Below are positions 1 to 6,303 of a DNA stretch of 29,431 nucleotides, piece by piece. The stretch is from the IMG/VR virus record IMGVR_UViG_3300043172_000618, positions 1-29,431 of that record; one strand, given 5' to 3'. Every line of letters starts with the position of its first letter. The first letter of the stretch is position 1. A program made the translations under genes and the position numbers. The notes under the pieces are model-generated. The model did no database searches and was not told the origin of the DNA. It saw only the letters and a list, made by a program, of their open reading frames with translations. This DNA is from a virus.

Positions 1-849
1 CATCACCACACGGCATCATTTACATTCATTGCCTACCACTGTCATGCCATACCACCATAACCCCACAAAAAACGAATCACATTGCCTTATAAAAATTTAC
101 TCCTCTTAAATCCTATTTATAAAAAAATATATTAACAAATTCATTCACAAATAAAAAAAAACATAATTAGAACATAAAGTAATTAACAATAACTAAAATC
201 AATATAAAGCTATCCATAATCAATTTAATTATATTACCCCTACCATGTACTATAATAATATATAATATTCTTTTCTACCTATCTAAATAGGTTCTTAGTA
301 ACTCCTTATCATATGTATATCTATTATACATATCTATTGTATATAAAGTTTCTTACTTGCTTATGTACTCCTATACAATCAATCTAACTATATACATACC
401 ATATCAGCTTACTATTGTGTTTATTCATACCATTGCATAACAATGCACTCAGGGGGATAATTGATAAGAGCGCACATGACTACAGCACCAGAATTTTCAG
501 CCCCTTCTTTACTATTGCCTTCATTTGTATCAAATAATCAATAATAGCCCAATATATGTATATTGGGCTATTATTCGCATAGCCATACCCCCTGGGGTTG
601 TTGCCCTGATACCCACCCACTCCATCTATCTATGGGGGGAGGGGTATGATATACAGTAACGGATTGTCCACCACGTTTTTTTCTATACCCTTGAAGTATA
701 TATTCCCCAATTACCGTCCACCAATAACAGATAATGAATACTTGACTGCGTTTAGGAACATCACAAATTAGTTCTGGATAATAAAGGGAATAAATGATAT
801 CAGTGTAAGTAGATATTAAACACCCACCAACTATATAAAGGATGACTAA
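1..849. other. Gene-free AT-rich left region with strong strand skew
   Basis: No credible coding frame is seen on either strand. In 1-420 the + strand is very poor in G: my hand count is roughly four C for each G. To the right, in the genes, G exceeds C on the + strand. There are A-tracts around 121-170 and short AT-rich repeats at 311-343, where a 9-bp inverted repeat (311-319 with 325-333) overlaps a 13-bp near-tandem repeat (318-330 and 331-343). A perfect palindrome lies at 540-575. CATACCCC at 584-591 pairs with GGGGTATG at 641-648. It may be a replication or control region, or the end of a module transcribed leftward; the sequence alone does not decide. Confidence 0.5.
540..575. repeat. 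Perfect 17-bp-arm palindrome (terminator or operator candidate)
   Basis: AATAATAGCCCAATATA at 540-556 is the exact reverse complement of 559-575, with only TG between. As RNA it forms a hairpin on either strand, with the GGGC core flanked by A/T that could act as a bidirectional terminator. As DNA it is a two-fold symmetric site that a dimeric regulator could bind. It lies about 275 bases before the first gene, in otherwise gene-free DNA. Confidence 0.7.
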
Positions 850-1218
850 ATGATTACAGAAGAGCAATATAAAGAAGCCAGTGCACAAGTAGAAGCAAGT
901 AATGAAATCATTTCCCAATATTTTAAAGAAAAGAGTGCTGCATTTAAATTACGAATGAAAGAGAATCCTATTTTTACTGACGATGAATTACATTATGCAG
1001 CACACAGCCTTTGTGATTGTGGATATGGACTTGCATATCCAAAGGGATGCGGAGCGAATCATTACTGGGATTGTTCTGCAGTTCTTAAAGGAGCAGCGGA
1101 TAAAGAAATCACCCACACAGCACACTTACCTTTTGCATTTTACAAGGTTAAAGGGGAGAGTGATTACAATGGAACTACAAGAGGTGTTTGCAAACCAAAG
1201 GAATTATGTGTAAAATAA
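850..1218 (+). CDS. Conserved phage protein with CDCGYGLAYP Cys motif
   Basis: A 122-residue protein of unknown function. The ATG at 850 has AAGGATGA (838-845) just upstream. Residues 55-68 hold CDCGYGLAYPKGCG, followed by HYWDC at 71-75 and a C-terminal block HLPFAFYKV near 92-100. From memory, this layout (Cys pair, GLAYP, YWDC, LPFAFYE-like) recurs in short phage hypothetical proteins. The clustered Cys and His suggest metal binding, but that is inference. It stands alone between two gene-free regions and is followed 10 bases after its stop by a hairpin, so it is likely its own transcription unit. GTTRG-like residues near the C-terminus also fit the family. Confidence 0.75.
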   Translation: MITEEQYKEASAQVEASNEIISQYFKEKSAAFKLRMKENPIFTDDELHYAAHSLCDCGYGLAYPKGCGANHYWDCSAVLKGAADKEITHTAHLPFAFYKVKGESDYNGTTRGVCKPKELCVK

Positions 1219-1228
1219 TGTTTTTAAG

Positions 1229-1283
1229 AAATGAATGTCCCAGGGAACAAAAGTTAAAAGTCTGTATACGGGGAGATTCATTT
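1229..1283 (+). terminator. Long imperfect hairpin after the first gene
   Basis: AAATGAATGTCCC (1229-1241) pairs with GGGAGATTCATTT (1271-1283): twelve Watson-Crick pairs and one G-G mismatch, around a 29-base loop. It begins 10 bases after the stop of the gene ending at 1218 and ends in TTTT. The loop is long for an intrinsic terminator, so a structured RNA or processing site is an alternative. Confidence 0.45.
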
Positions 1284-1286
1284 TCC

Positions 1287-1321
1287 TGCTTTAATCATAT
1301 TAAGAACTGAAGATCAAAGCA
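1287..1321 (+). other. Second hairpin in the 1219-1589 gap
   Basis: TGCTTTAATC (1287-1296) pairs with GATCAAAGCA (1312-1321) at nine of ten positions, with a 15-base loop. It follows the first hairpin by three bases, so the two would stack in one RNA. No U-tract follows, which argues against a simple terminator. Confidence 0.4.
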
Positions 1322-1396
1322 GAAATAAAAAATAAAAACACAAATATTGCAAGAGATTTAGAAATTTGTCCGGCAACTTTCATTCAAAAACAGTGA

Positions 1397-1437
1397 AAAT
1401 GGCTTAATCATATGTAGAATAATTGATTAAGCCATTT
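1397..1437. repeat. 14-bp inverted repeat AAATGGCTTAATCA
   Basis: AAATGGCTTAATCA (1397-1410) is exactly reversed and complemented at 1424-1437, with a 13-base spacer. The core GGCTTAATCA is found again in direct orientation at 1485-1494. Three copies within about 100 bases, upstream of a promoter-like sequence, suggest operator sites; a terminator hairpin is the alternative for the first two. Confidence 0.6.
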
Positions 1438-1519
1438 GTGTTTCAGAGCACCATGGGGCCATATTTGTTTTTGAAATTGCACACGGCTTAATCATGTAAA
1501 TAAGGGGTTAATAAACAGC

Positions 1520-1548
1520 TTGTACTTATACCATGGATGTTATATAAA
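1520..1548 (+). promoter_or_regulatory. Sigma-70-type promoter candidate for the 1590 operon
   Basis: TTGTAC at 1520-1525 and TATAAA at 1543-1548 are separated by exactly 17 bases. The first gene of the operon starts at 1590, with AAGGAGG at about 1572-1578. A start of transcription near 1555 would leave a leader of some 35 bases. The AT-rich background raises the chance of a random match. Confidence 0.5.
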
Positions 1549-1589
1549 GGTACTTAACAAAAATTAAATAATAAGGAGGGATTTTAGAA

Positions 1590-1838
1590 ATGAAGTTTAT
1601 TGGGGGATTTTTAAAAAACAGATTTGAAAAAGTTGAGGAAGCGTTAAATGAGAAAATAGGTCATTTATCAGAAGCTCAAAAAATAAAACACTGTGATTGG
1701 AAAACACATACATTTGATGATGGGACAATTTCTGAAAAATACTATATTAAGGGTAAAAAGATTTTGGAAGCAATTTGCACAACATATGAGAATGTTCAAG
1801 TTCCTAATGAAATAACTTTTAAAGATTTAGGAGATTAG
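1590..1838 (+). CDS. Small hypothetical protein, first gene of the accessory operon
   Basis: An 82-residue protein that I do not recognise. The start is well supported by AAGGAGG about 12 bases before the ATG. The N-terminal third is charged and helical in appearance (KNRFEKVEEALNEKIGHLSE), followed by a more beta-like part with several aromatic residues. It has one Cys-pair-free layout (single Cys near 35 and another near 64), no membrane segment and no signal peptide. It ends in TAG five bases before the next ATG, so the two are surely co-transcribed. It probably belongs to the pool of small phage early or accessory proteins. Confidence 0.65.
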   Translation: MKFIGGFLKNRFEKVEEALNEKIGHLSEAQKIKHCDWKTHTFDDGTISEKYYIKGKKILEAICTTYENVQVPNEITFKDLGD

Positions 1839-1843
1839 AGAAA

Positions 1844-2161
1844 ATGGATTCAGTGACAGCAGAAATAAAACTAAGATTAAGAATTAAATCATCAGGATGC
1901 TGGGGTAAAAATTGTAAACTTGAGCAAATTGAAAAACAAGCACTTGAAAGTGTTATGCAGCAATTATCAAAAGGTCTTAATCTGGAGAGACATAGAATTA
2001 AATTAATTACAAAACCAGAGTGTTTGAACATGATTATCAGTAAGCCATTGGACATGGACTTTAAACCTAAGAAAACCCTTTATAAAAAATGTTTTGAATT
2101 TGTGAAAACTTGGATTAGGAAAATGGTTTTAATGCTTGAAAATATTAAGGAGAGGTTTTGA
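1844..2161 (+). CDS. Small basic hypothetical protein
   Basis: A 105-residue, lysine-rich protein of unknown function. GGAG lies about 11 bases before the ATG at 1844. No motif is recognised; the C-terminal half (KKTLYKKCFEFVKTWIRK and onward) is strongly basic and amphipathic, which may bind nucleic acid or membrane, though this is only inference. Its TGA stop (2159-2161) lies just before the ATG at 2164 of the next gene, whose AAGGAG sits inside the end of this one, so translation is likely coupled. Confidence 0.6.
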   Translation: MDSVTAEIKLRLRIKSSGCWGKNCKLEQIEKQALESVMQQLSKGLNLERHRIKLITKPECLNMIISKPLDMDFKPKKTLYKKCFEFVKTWIRKMVLMLENIKERF

Positions 2162-2163
2162 AA

Positions 2164-2412
2164 ATGAAACCAAAAAAATGCTGCAAACCAGGAGAGTTTT
2201 CTTGTCAAGTTCCTATGCCAATCAACGGGAGGTTGCAAGGTATTGATTATTGCATAGCTCATATTATTGCAGCGCTAAACGCAGCTAATATAAAAACGCT
2301 GGCAAGTTGTTGCGGGCACGGAGAAATAACAGGATCAATAATTTTAGACGATGGTCGAGAATTGGTTGTTAGAAAATACGATGAAAAAAATTATGTGAAT
2401 GTAAAGGAATAA
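2164..2412 (+). CDS. Conserved small phage protein with CCGHG motif
   Basis: An 82-residue protein. I chose ATG 2164, not the in-frame TTG at 2158, because AAGGAG at 2148-2153 is 10 bases from the ATG. Visible motifs are CQVPMPINGR (14-23), DYCIAHIIAALNAANIKTLASCCGHG (ending 49-53) and LDDGRELVV (61-69). This combination, CIAxIVxALNxxxIxTxxCCGHG then a short beta strand with DGR, is a widespread phage hypothetical family. The Cys and His suggest a metal site, but I know of no established role. It sits in the middle of the accessory operon with 22 bases to the next gene. Confidence 0.75.
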   Translation: MKPKKCCKPGEFSCQVPMPINGRLQGIDYCIAHIIAALNAANIKTLASCCGHGEITGSIILDDGRELVVRKYDEKNYVNVKE

Positions 2413-2434
2413 TAAATAAGGAGGGGTTTGGAAA

Positions 2435-2860
2435 ATGAATGATATAAAATTAAGATGTTATATTTCACGGTTAGATGCTAAGACAAATAAAAGAGTTGGT
2501 AAGATGTGCTTTTCTGAACCTCATGAATCAGAAAGAGGCTTAGGTTTCATGGCATATGATAAAATGATAACTCGTGCTGTCACAGACAAGAAGTTTACAC
2601 ACAGTTGGATGCGGCATGTTGGTGTTCCTGACAAAAATGGGAACGATTTGTATGAAGATGATTTAGGCATTTATGAATATTGGATTGCCATAAGTGCTGA
2701 TCCAGATTGTAAAGGAATAACTCACTTAGGAAGAGGAAAAATTGTTTTTATAGATGGTGCTTTCATGGTGGAAAATGTAGAAACAAAACACAGAGTTCCT
2801 TTTCATTATCCAGATTTAACTTTTGAGAAAACTGGAAACATTCACGAAGGAGAAAAATAA
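2435..2860 (+). CDS. YopX-like phage protein
   Basis: A 141-residue protein with the hallmark of the YopX family: after an N-terminal beta part comes RHVGVPDKNGNDLYEDDLGIY (about 60-81), matching the usual TGLKDKNGKEIYEGDIV pattern, and then strands in which the residual sequence RGKIVFIDGAFMVE fits the fold. YopX proteins are common in phages and plasmids of low-GC bacteria; their function is unknown. AAGGAGG about 10 bases upstream supports the ATG at 2435. It ends one base before the ATG of the nucleotidyltransferase gene, with the AAGGAG of that gene inside its last codons. Confidence 0.75.
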   Translation: MNDIKLRCYISRLDAKTNKRVGKMCFSEPHESERGLGFMAYDKMITRAVTDKKFTHSWMRHVGVPDKNGNDLYEDDLGIYEYWIAISADPDCKGITHLGRGKIVFIDGAFMVENVETKHRVPFHYPDLTFEKTGNIHEGEK

Positions 2861-2861
2861 C

Positions 2862-3803
2862 ATGCATCATAAAATCATTGTAAAAATGAAATTTGGGAGT
2901 CATCTTTATGGAACAAATACACCTGATTCAGATGAAGATTTCAAAGGAGTGTTTTTACCCACAAAAGAAGAAATTTTATTAAACAGAATTCCCAAACACT
3001 TTTCTGAATCCACAGGAAATAATTTTTCCAAAAATACGAAAGGTGATGTAGATTCAGAATTTTATTCATTCCATTATTTTTTAGAATTGTGTTGTAAAGG
3101 AGAAACTGCTGCTATTGATATGTTGCATGCTCCTGATAATATGGTACTTGAAAAATCAGATATCTGGAACAGAATAGTGCAGAACAGGCATTTGTTTTAT
3201 ACCAAGAATCTTAAAGCTTTTGTGGGGTACTGCAGAAAACAGGCTGCAAAGTATGGAATCAAAGGAAGCAGGATTGCAAGTGCTGAAGAAGTTTTGACCT
3301 ATCTTAGTTATTTACGCCCTGATCAGAAAATGGAAACTTTTTGGGAAAGTTTACCTCTTCCTGAGCACGTTCATTTTGTTGAGCAGAATGGCGAAGTGTT
3401 TTATCAGGTATGTGGGAAAAAGCTCCAGGGAACAAGTAAGATAGGTTACTGCTCTGATATTATAAAAAGATTTATCAATGACTATGGACATAGAGCACAA
3501 TTGGCTAAAGAAAACAAAGGAATTGACTGGAAAGCAATTTCACATGCTTTGAGAGCAGCTACTCAACTCATTAGTATTTACACAAAAGGAACAATTGAGT
3601 TTCCTTTAAAAAATGCAAAACTTTTAAAACAGGTCAAACGCGGTGAATTAGATTATTTATCCGTTGTTGCTCCTGCTCTTGAGGAGGCCATTGATTATAT
3701 TGAAGAATTAACTAAATATAGTAATTATCCAGAAAAAGTAAATAGGAAATTTTGGAATCGTTTTTTGATTGAAGCATTGTATCGCGAATATAACTGGGAA
3801 TAA
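2862..3803 (+). CDS. Predicted nucleotidyltransferase (PF10127-like)
   Basis: A 313-residue protein. A longer reading starts at 2823, but ATG 2862 has AAGGAGAAAAATAAC directly before it and is preferred. Residues 12-18 read GSHLYGT and are followed by PDSDEDFKGVFLP (21-33): the glycine-serine loop and the DxD acidic pair (Asp24, Asp26) of the DNA polymerase beta-like nucleotidyltransferase fold. The version with GSxxYGTxxPxSDxDxKGV and a long helical C-terminal part is the predicted nucleotidyltransferase family seen in phages and near RNA repair genes (RlaP-like). The substrate is unknown. It is followed after 10 bases by a small gene and then by a radical SAM gene, which suggests a joint role in modifying a nucleic acid or peptide. 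Confidence 0.8.
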   Translation: MHHKIIVKMKFGSHLYGTNTPDSDEDFKGVFLPTKEEILLNRIPKHFSESTGNNFSKNTKGDVDSEFYSFHYFLELCCKGETAAIDMLHAPDNMVLEKSDIWNRIVQNRHLFYTKNLKAFVGYCRKQAAKYGIKGSRIASAEEVLTYLSYLRPDQKMETFWESLPLPEHVHFVEQNGEVFYQVCGKKLQGTSKIGYCSDIIKRFINDYGHRAQLAKENKGIDWKAISHALRAATQLISIYTKGTIEFPLKNAKLLKQVKRGELDYLSVVAPALEEAIDYIEELTKYSNYPEKVNRKFWNRFLIEALYREYNWE

Positions 3804-3813
3804 GGAAAATAAA

Positions 3814-4110
3814 ATGGAGCATAAAGAATTAGTCAAAAAAATAAATGAGATTGATGCAAAGGCAGAGAAAGAAAAATCTGCCCTCTATGCACAACATGCA
3901 ACAGAAAACAATCCATTCAAAAAGGGTGACATTATTGAACTGGATTCTTTGAGGATATTAATTGAGCAAATGACATGGATGGACAGAGGACGTCCAAGAT
4001 GTTTGTACAGTGGAAAGAAAATGACAAAGCTTAATGCTCCGTTTGCAAAAAAAGCATTATCACATATTGAGCAAAATGAACGCATCATATTAATAAAGGA
4101 AGGAATATAA
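3814..4110 (+). CDS. Small phage protein, paralogue of the 5557 gene
   Basis: A 98-residue protein. ATG 3814, with TAAGGA 8-13 bases upstream, is better than the in-frame 3769 start, which would overlap the previous gene. N-terminal residues KKINEIDAKAEKEKSALYAQ form a charged helix, followed by KKGDIIELDSLRILIEQMTW. The same layout (KKFSEIEDRANVDKEDLCKKY then KVTDIIEANDVRISIASVNW) is found in the gene at 5557-5868, so the two are diverged paralogues. The family is otherwise unknown to me; a short helix followed by a compact beta domain fits a small binding protein. Confidence 0.65.
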   Translation: MEHKELVKKINEIDAKAEKEKSALYAQHATENNPFKKGDIIELDSLRILIEQMTWMDRGRPRCLYSGKKMTKLNAPFAKKALSHIEQNERIILIKEGI

Positions 4111-4111
4111 A

Positions 4112-4777
4112 ATGCCCCAGGAAAAATTAATAGATTTCAGTTTTATTCCAAGTTTGAAGTGCAATTTGAATTGTCCCTTCTGCATGTATGATTGTGACAT
4201 GGAACAAAAGGAAATTTTAGACATTGAGAAAACTGAGAAATTTATTAGCACAATAGACTGGAGCATGATTAATTCATGTGGGTTTTATGGTGGCGAGATT
4301 TCAATCAACATGCCAGTGTTCCAGTGGTTTATTGATATGATTCCTGAAGATGTTCCAAGATTTTGCATATCAAACGGTAGTTGGACAACAATAAGTAATG
4401 AGTTAATGTGGGAATTTGTTGCATTCCTTACACACAATAAAATGTTCCTTGTGGTCAGCGGAACTCCTCACCATAAAAAATACCAAGATGTGCACAAATT
4501 GCAAATGTTAAAGGATGCATACCCTGATGGGATGAGATTAAAAGGCGATGATATTATACATCCTATGGGCCGTGCTAAGAAAGATGATTGGACATGCACC
4601 AATAAGTGTCAAACATATGAAGTACCCACAAGACTTGGTTTGTTTCCTAATGGGGATGTTTTGTTTCAAAACTGTGACGGCATATACCCATTTGTTATTC
4701 AGGCATATGACGAACCATTTGATGGCATTATGGATAGAGTTAAAGAAGCTGTGGAAAAATGTCCAAGGAGGATATAA
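4112..4777 (+). CDS. Radical SAM enzyme with C-terminal cysteine cluster
   Basis: A 221-residue protein. Residues 17-24 read CNLNCPFC, the CxxxCxxC signature whose three Cys bind the 4Fe-4S cluster that cleaves S-adenosylmethionine; GGE at 60-62 is the typical SAM-amino contact. A second group, Cys162, Cys166, Cys188 and Cys217, resembles a reduced SPASM or twitch auxiliary cluster, as in enzymes that modify peptides, proteins or small molecules. It is short for the superfamily, so the barrel is partial. It starts one base after the preceding stop and its TAA overlaps the ATG of the next, Cys-rich gene. Reaction and substrate cannot be told; modification of a nucleotide or of a host or phage protein are both possible. 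Confidence 0.85.
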   Translation: MPQEKLIDFSFIPSLKCNLNCPFCMYDCDMEQKEILDIEKTEKFISTIDWSMINSCGFYGGEISINMPVFQWFIDMIPEDVPRFCISNGSWTTISNELMWEFVAFLTHNKMFLVVSGTPHHKKYQDVHKLQMLKDAYPDGMRLKGDDIIHPMGRAKKDDWTCTNKCQTYEVPTRLGLFPNGDVLFQNCDGIYPFVIQAYDEPFDGIMDRVKEAVEKCPRRI

Positions 4778-5211
4778 TGACTAAGTTAAATAAGATGTCT
4801 ATGGTTTTAGATAAATCAAAAACACCATGTCCAAATTGTGGTTCAGGGAGTGCAAAAGACTGCGGCCATTTAGATTTTGATGCCATATACGGTGGTTATG
4901 AATGCACTTTAGAAGAAGAAATAGAATGCCCGTGTGGGCTGACTTATTGTGATAATTGTCAATCCATGCCCTGCTTTGGTGATTACAAAGGGGATTTGAA
5001 TGGGATGTGCACTATGTGTCAGCACAAGCCTGATTGCAAGGATATTGTGAAGGAGGATATAATGACATTTACCATAGAATTAAATAAGACAGAGGCTAAC
5101 TGGTTAAAACAAATCATGGCCAATCCCCTTTGTATTCTTTTTGAAGAAGATGAGGACGAACTTACAAAAGAAATGCGAAAAAAGATTAATGCGGCCTTAG
5201 ATGAAGAATGA
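4777..5211 (+). CDS. Cys-rich zinc-binding protein fused to small phage domain
   Basis: A 144-residue protein starting at the ATG of a TAATG overlap; AAGGAGG at 4765-4771 sets this start, not the in-frame ATG at 4759. Residues 18-87 hold twelve Cys, among them CPNC (18-21), CPC (51-53), CDNC (58-61) and CTMC (78-81), so one or two zinc sites are likely. From Met96 (ATG 5062) the sequence changes to a small domain with ELNKTEANWLKQIMANPL and a highly acidic stretch, which I know as an independent short phage protein. A second full ribosome binding site precedes Met96, so the C-terminal 49 residues are probably also made alone. Confidence 0.7.
   Translation: MTKLNKMSMVLDKSKTPCPNCGSGSAKDCGHLDFDAIYGGYECTLEEEIECPCGLTYCDNCQSMPCFGDYKGDLNGMCTMCQHKPDCKDIVKEDIMTFTIELNKTEANWLKQIMANPLCILFEEDEDELTKEMRKKINAALDEE
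5062..5211 (+). CDS. Internal in-frame small ORF with its own ribosome binding site
   Basis: The 17 bases AAGGAGGATATAATGAC at 5050-5066 are identical to 4765-4781, the start region of the enclosing gene. They provide a strong ribosome binding site and ATG 5062, in the frame of the enclosing gene. The 49-residue product (KTEANWLKQIMANPL, then acidic residues and KEMRKKINAAL) resembles stand-alone phage proteins of about 50 residues. The upstream reading frame lacks a stop only because of its phase: one base over, the TAA at 5060-5062 would give the usual TAATG overlap. I infer a gene fused to its upstream neighbour, with separate initiation retained. Confidence 0.55.
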   Translation: MTFTIELNKTEANWLKQIMANPLCILFEEDEDELTKEMRKKINAALDEE

Positions 5212-5233
5212 AATGAAATTGCGAGGGATTTAA

Positions 5234-5554
5234 ATGAGCACACTAAGGCAGCGTATAAGAAAAGGAGGAATAAACTGCACACCATGGTCTGCTTACAAGC
5301 ATGAAATCCAAAACTTCCCTGTCTCATCTAAGTGCTTATTTAAAAAGGATGGTTTGTCAGTTGATGTTTTGGAAATGGAATTAAAATCAGAAGGCTGGCT
5401 CACCCAGGACGAAACATTAATGGATGTGTTGTTAGATGTTAATAATTTAAAAAGGAAATTAGATTATAGTGATGATGAAGATTTAAATGATGAGCCTTTT
5501 GACGATACTTGGACTTTAGAAGATTATGAATATTTTTATAATAGGAGAGAATAA
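5234..5554 (+). CDS. Small acidic hypothetical protein
   Basis: A 106-residue protein not recognised. GAGGG about 9 bases before the ATG supports the start. The N-terminus is basic (LRQRIRKGG), followed by a central part with FPVSSKCLFKKDG, and the last 40 residues are strongly acidic (YSDDEDLNDEPFDDTWTLEDYEYFYNRRE region). Such a charge split is seen in small DNA-mimic or regulator proteins, but that is speculation. It is two bases from the next ATG. Confidence 0.6.
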   Translation: MSTLRQRIRKGGINCTPWSAYKHEIQNFPVSSKCLFKKDGLSVDVLEMELKSEGWLTQDETLMDVLLDVNNLKRKLDYSDDEDLNDEPFDDTWTLEDYEYFYNRRE

Positions 5555-5556
5555 AA

Positions 5557-5868
5557 ATGACAAGAAATGAGTTTCTTAAAAAATTTTCAGAAATAGAGGA
5601 TAGAGCGAATGTGGATAAGGAAGACTTGTGTAAAAAGTATGGGAGTGAAGAAGGAGCTTACAAAGTTACTGACATAATTGAGGCCAACGACGTGCGAATA
5701 TCAATTGCCAGTGTTAATTGGAATCCTGCACATCTTGTTTCTACTTTTCCAAGATTCACTTATTTAGGTATAGAATTGGACAGATATAATGAGCCAGTTA
5801 ACCAACCTCCTAACTTTGTTGAAATCTACCAAGGCCGTGATGTGAAATTAATAAGGAGAGGAAACTAA
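5557..5868 (+). CDS. Small phage protein, paralogue of the 3814 gene
   Basis: A 103-residue protein with AGGAGA 11 bases upstream of the ATG. Its N-terminal helix and the block DIIEANDVRISIASVNW correspond to DIIELDSLRILIEQMTW of the protein encoded at 3814-4110. The C-terminal third differs, with a proline-rich stretch (EPVNQPPNF). The two copies lie about 1.4 kb apart with the radical SAM and Cys-rich genes between them. Function unknown. Confidence 0.65.
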   Translation: MTRNEFLKKFSEIEDRANVDKEDLCKKYGSEEGAYKVTDIIEANDVRISIASVNWNPAHLVSTFPRFTYLGIELDRYNEPVNQPPNFVEIYQGRDVKLIRRGN

Positions 5869-5869
5869 T

Positions 5870-6253
5870 ATGGAAGAGAAAGTGTCAACACCCATGGAAG
5901 CTATTAAGGCTGCTTTGAGAATACAAAGCTTATGGCTTCCAAGCCCTGGTTATTCAGAAGAAGATAAATGTGAGGCTGAAGCCCTCACAAAAATGCACGA
6001 AATGTTTGAAGAGGTTATTGCCGCCGCCCCAAAAGAAACAGGAAAATCTGAAGATTCGTTCAACAGTCTCAGAGTGCATATTCTTGTTTTATTGTGGCGA
6101 CATAATGGAACTTCTGAAGCCCATCATTTAAAATGGTTATTAAATGAAATACTGAAAGTCTTGTTTGAAGAAGACAAAAAGGGGTACGATGCGTGGATTG
6201 TCAGATATGGAAATAATGAGCATGTGGAATGGGATAAAGGAATTGCTCCATAA
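5870..6253 (+). CDS. Conserved phage protein ending in WDxGIAP
   Basis: A 127-residue, helical, acidic protein whose start follows the previous stop by one base with AAGGAGAGG upstream. The central HHLKWLLNEILKVLFEEDKKGYDAWIVRYG and the C-terminal WDKGIAP recall a widespread phage hypothetical family that ends in a tryptophan-aspartate-glycine-isoleucine-alanine-proline tail. No enzymatic motif is seen and no role is established. It is the last gene before an 87-base gap that has promoter features. Confidence 0.65.
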   Translation: MEEKVSTPMEAIKAALRIQSLWLPSPGYSEEDKCEAEALTKMHEMFEEVIAAAPKETGKSEDSFNSLRVHILVLLWRHNGTSEAHHLKWLLNEILKVLFEEDKKGYDAWIVRYGNNEHVEWDKGIAP

Positions 6254-6303
6254 AAACATTGCAAATAGTTCTAAAAAATGCAATAACAATTTTGTAAGCT
6301 GAA

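Larger units (their letters stand above)
1219..1589. other. Intergenic control region with hairpins and repeated sites
   Basis: No gene is seen in these 371 bases. Four things are present: a long imperfect hairpin (1229-1283), a second hairpin (1287-1321), a perfect 14-bp inverted repeat (1397-1437) with a further copy of its core at 1485-1494, and a promoter-like sequence (1520-1548) just upstream of the ribosome binding site at 1573-1578. Together they look like the 3' end of the first transcript followed by the control region of the operon that starts at 1590. Confidence 0.6.

Noticed and set aside
742-770. TTGACT as a -35 element for the 850 gene
   Set aside because: With a 16-18-base spacer no -10 hexamer close to TATAAT is present, so it is not listed as a promoter.
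571-918. Antisense ORF of 115 codons with hydrophobic N-terminus
   Set aside because: It overlaps the start of the well-supported 850-1218 gene, has no recognisable family and no other leftward genes near it; it appears to be a chance frame.
4548-4784. Second frame ORF within the radical SAM gene
   Set aside because: It is an overlapping shadow with no ribosome binding site, while the radical SAM frame holds the conserved motifs.
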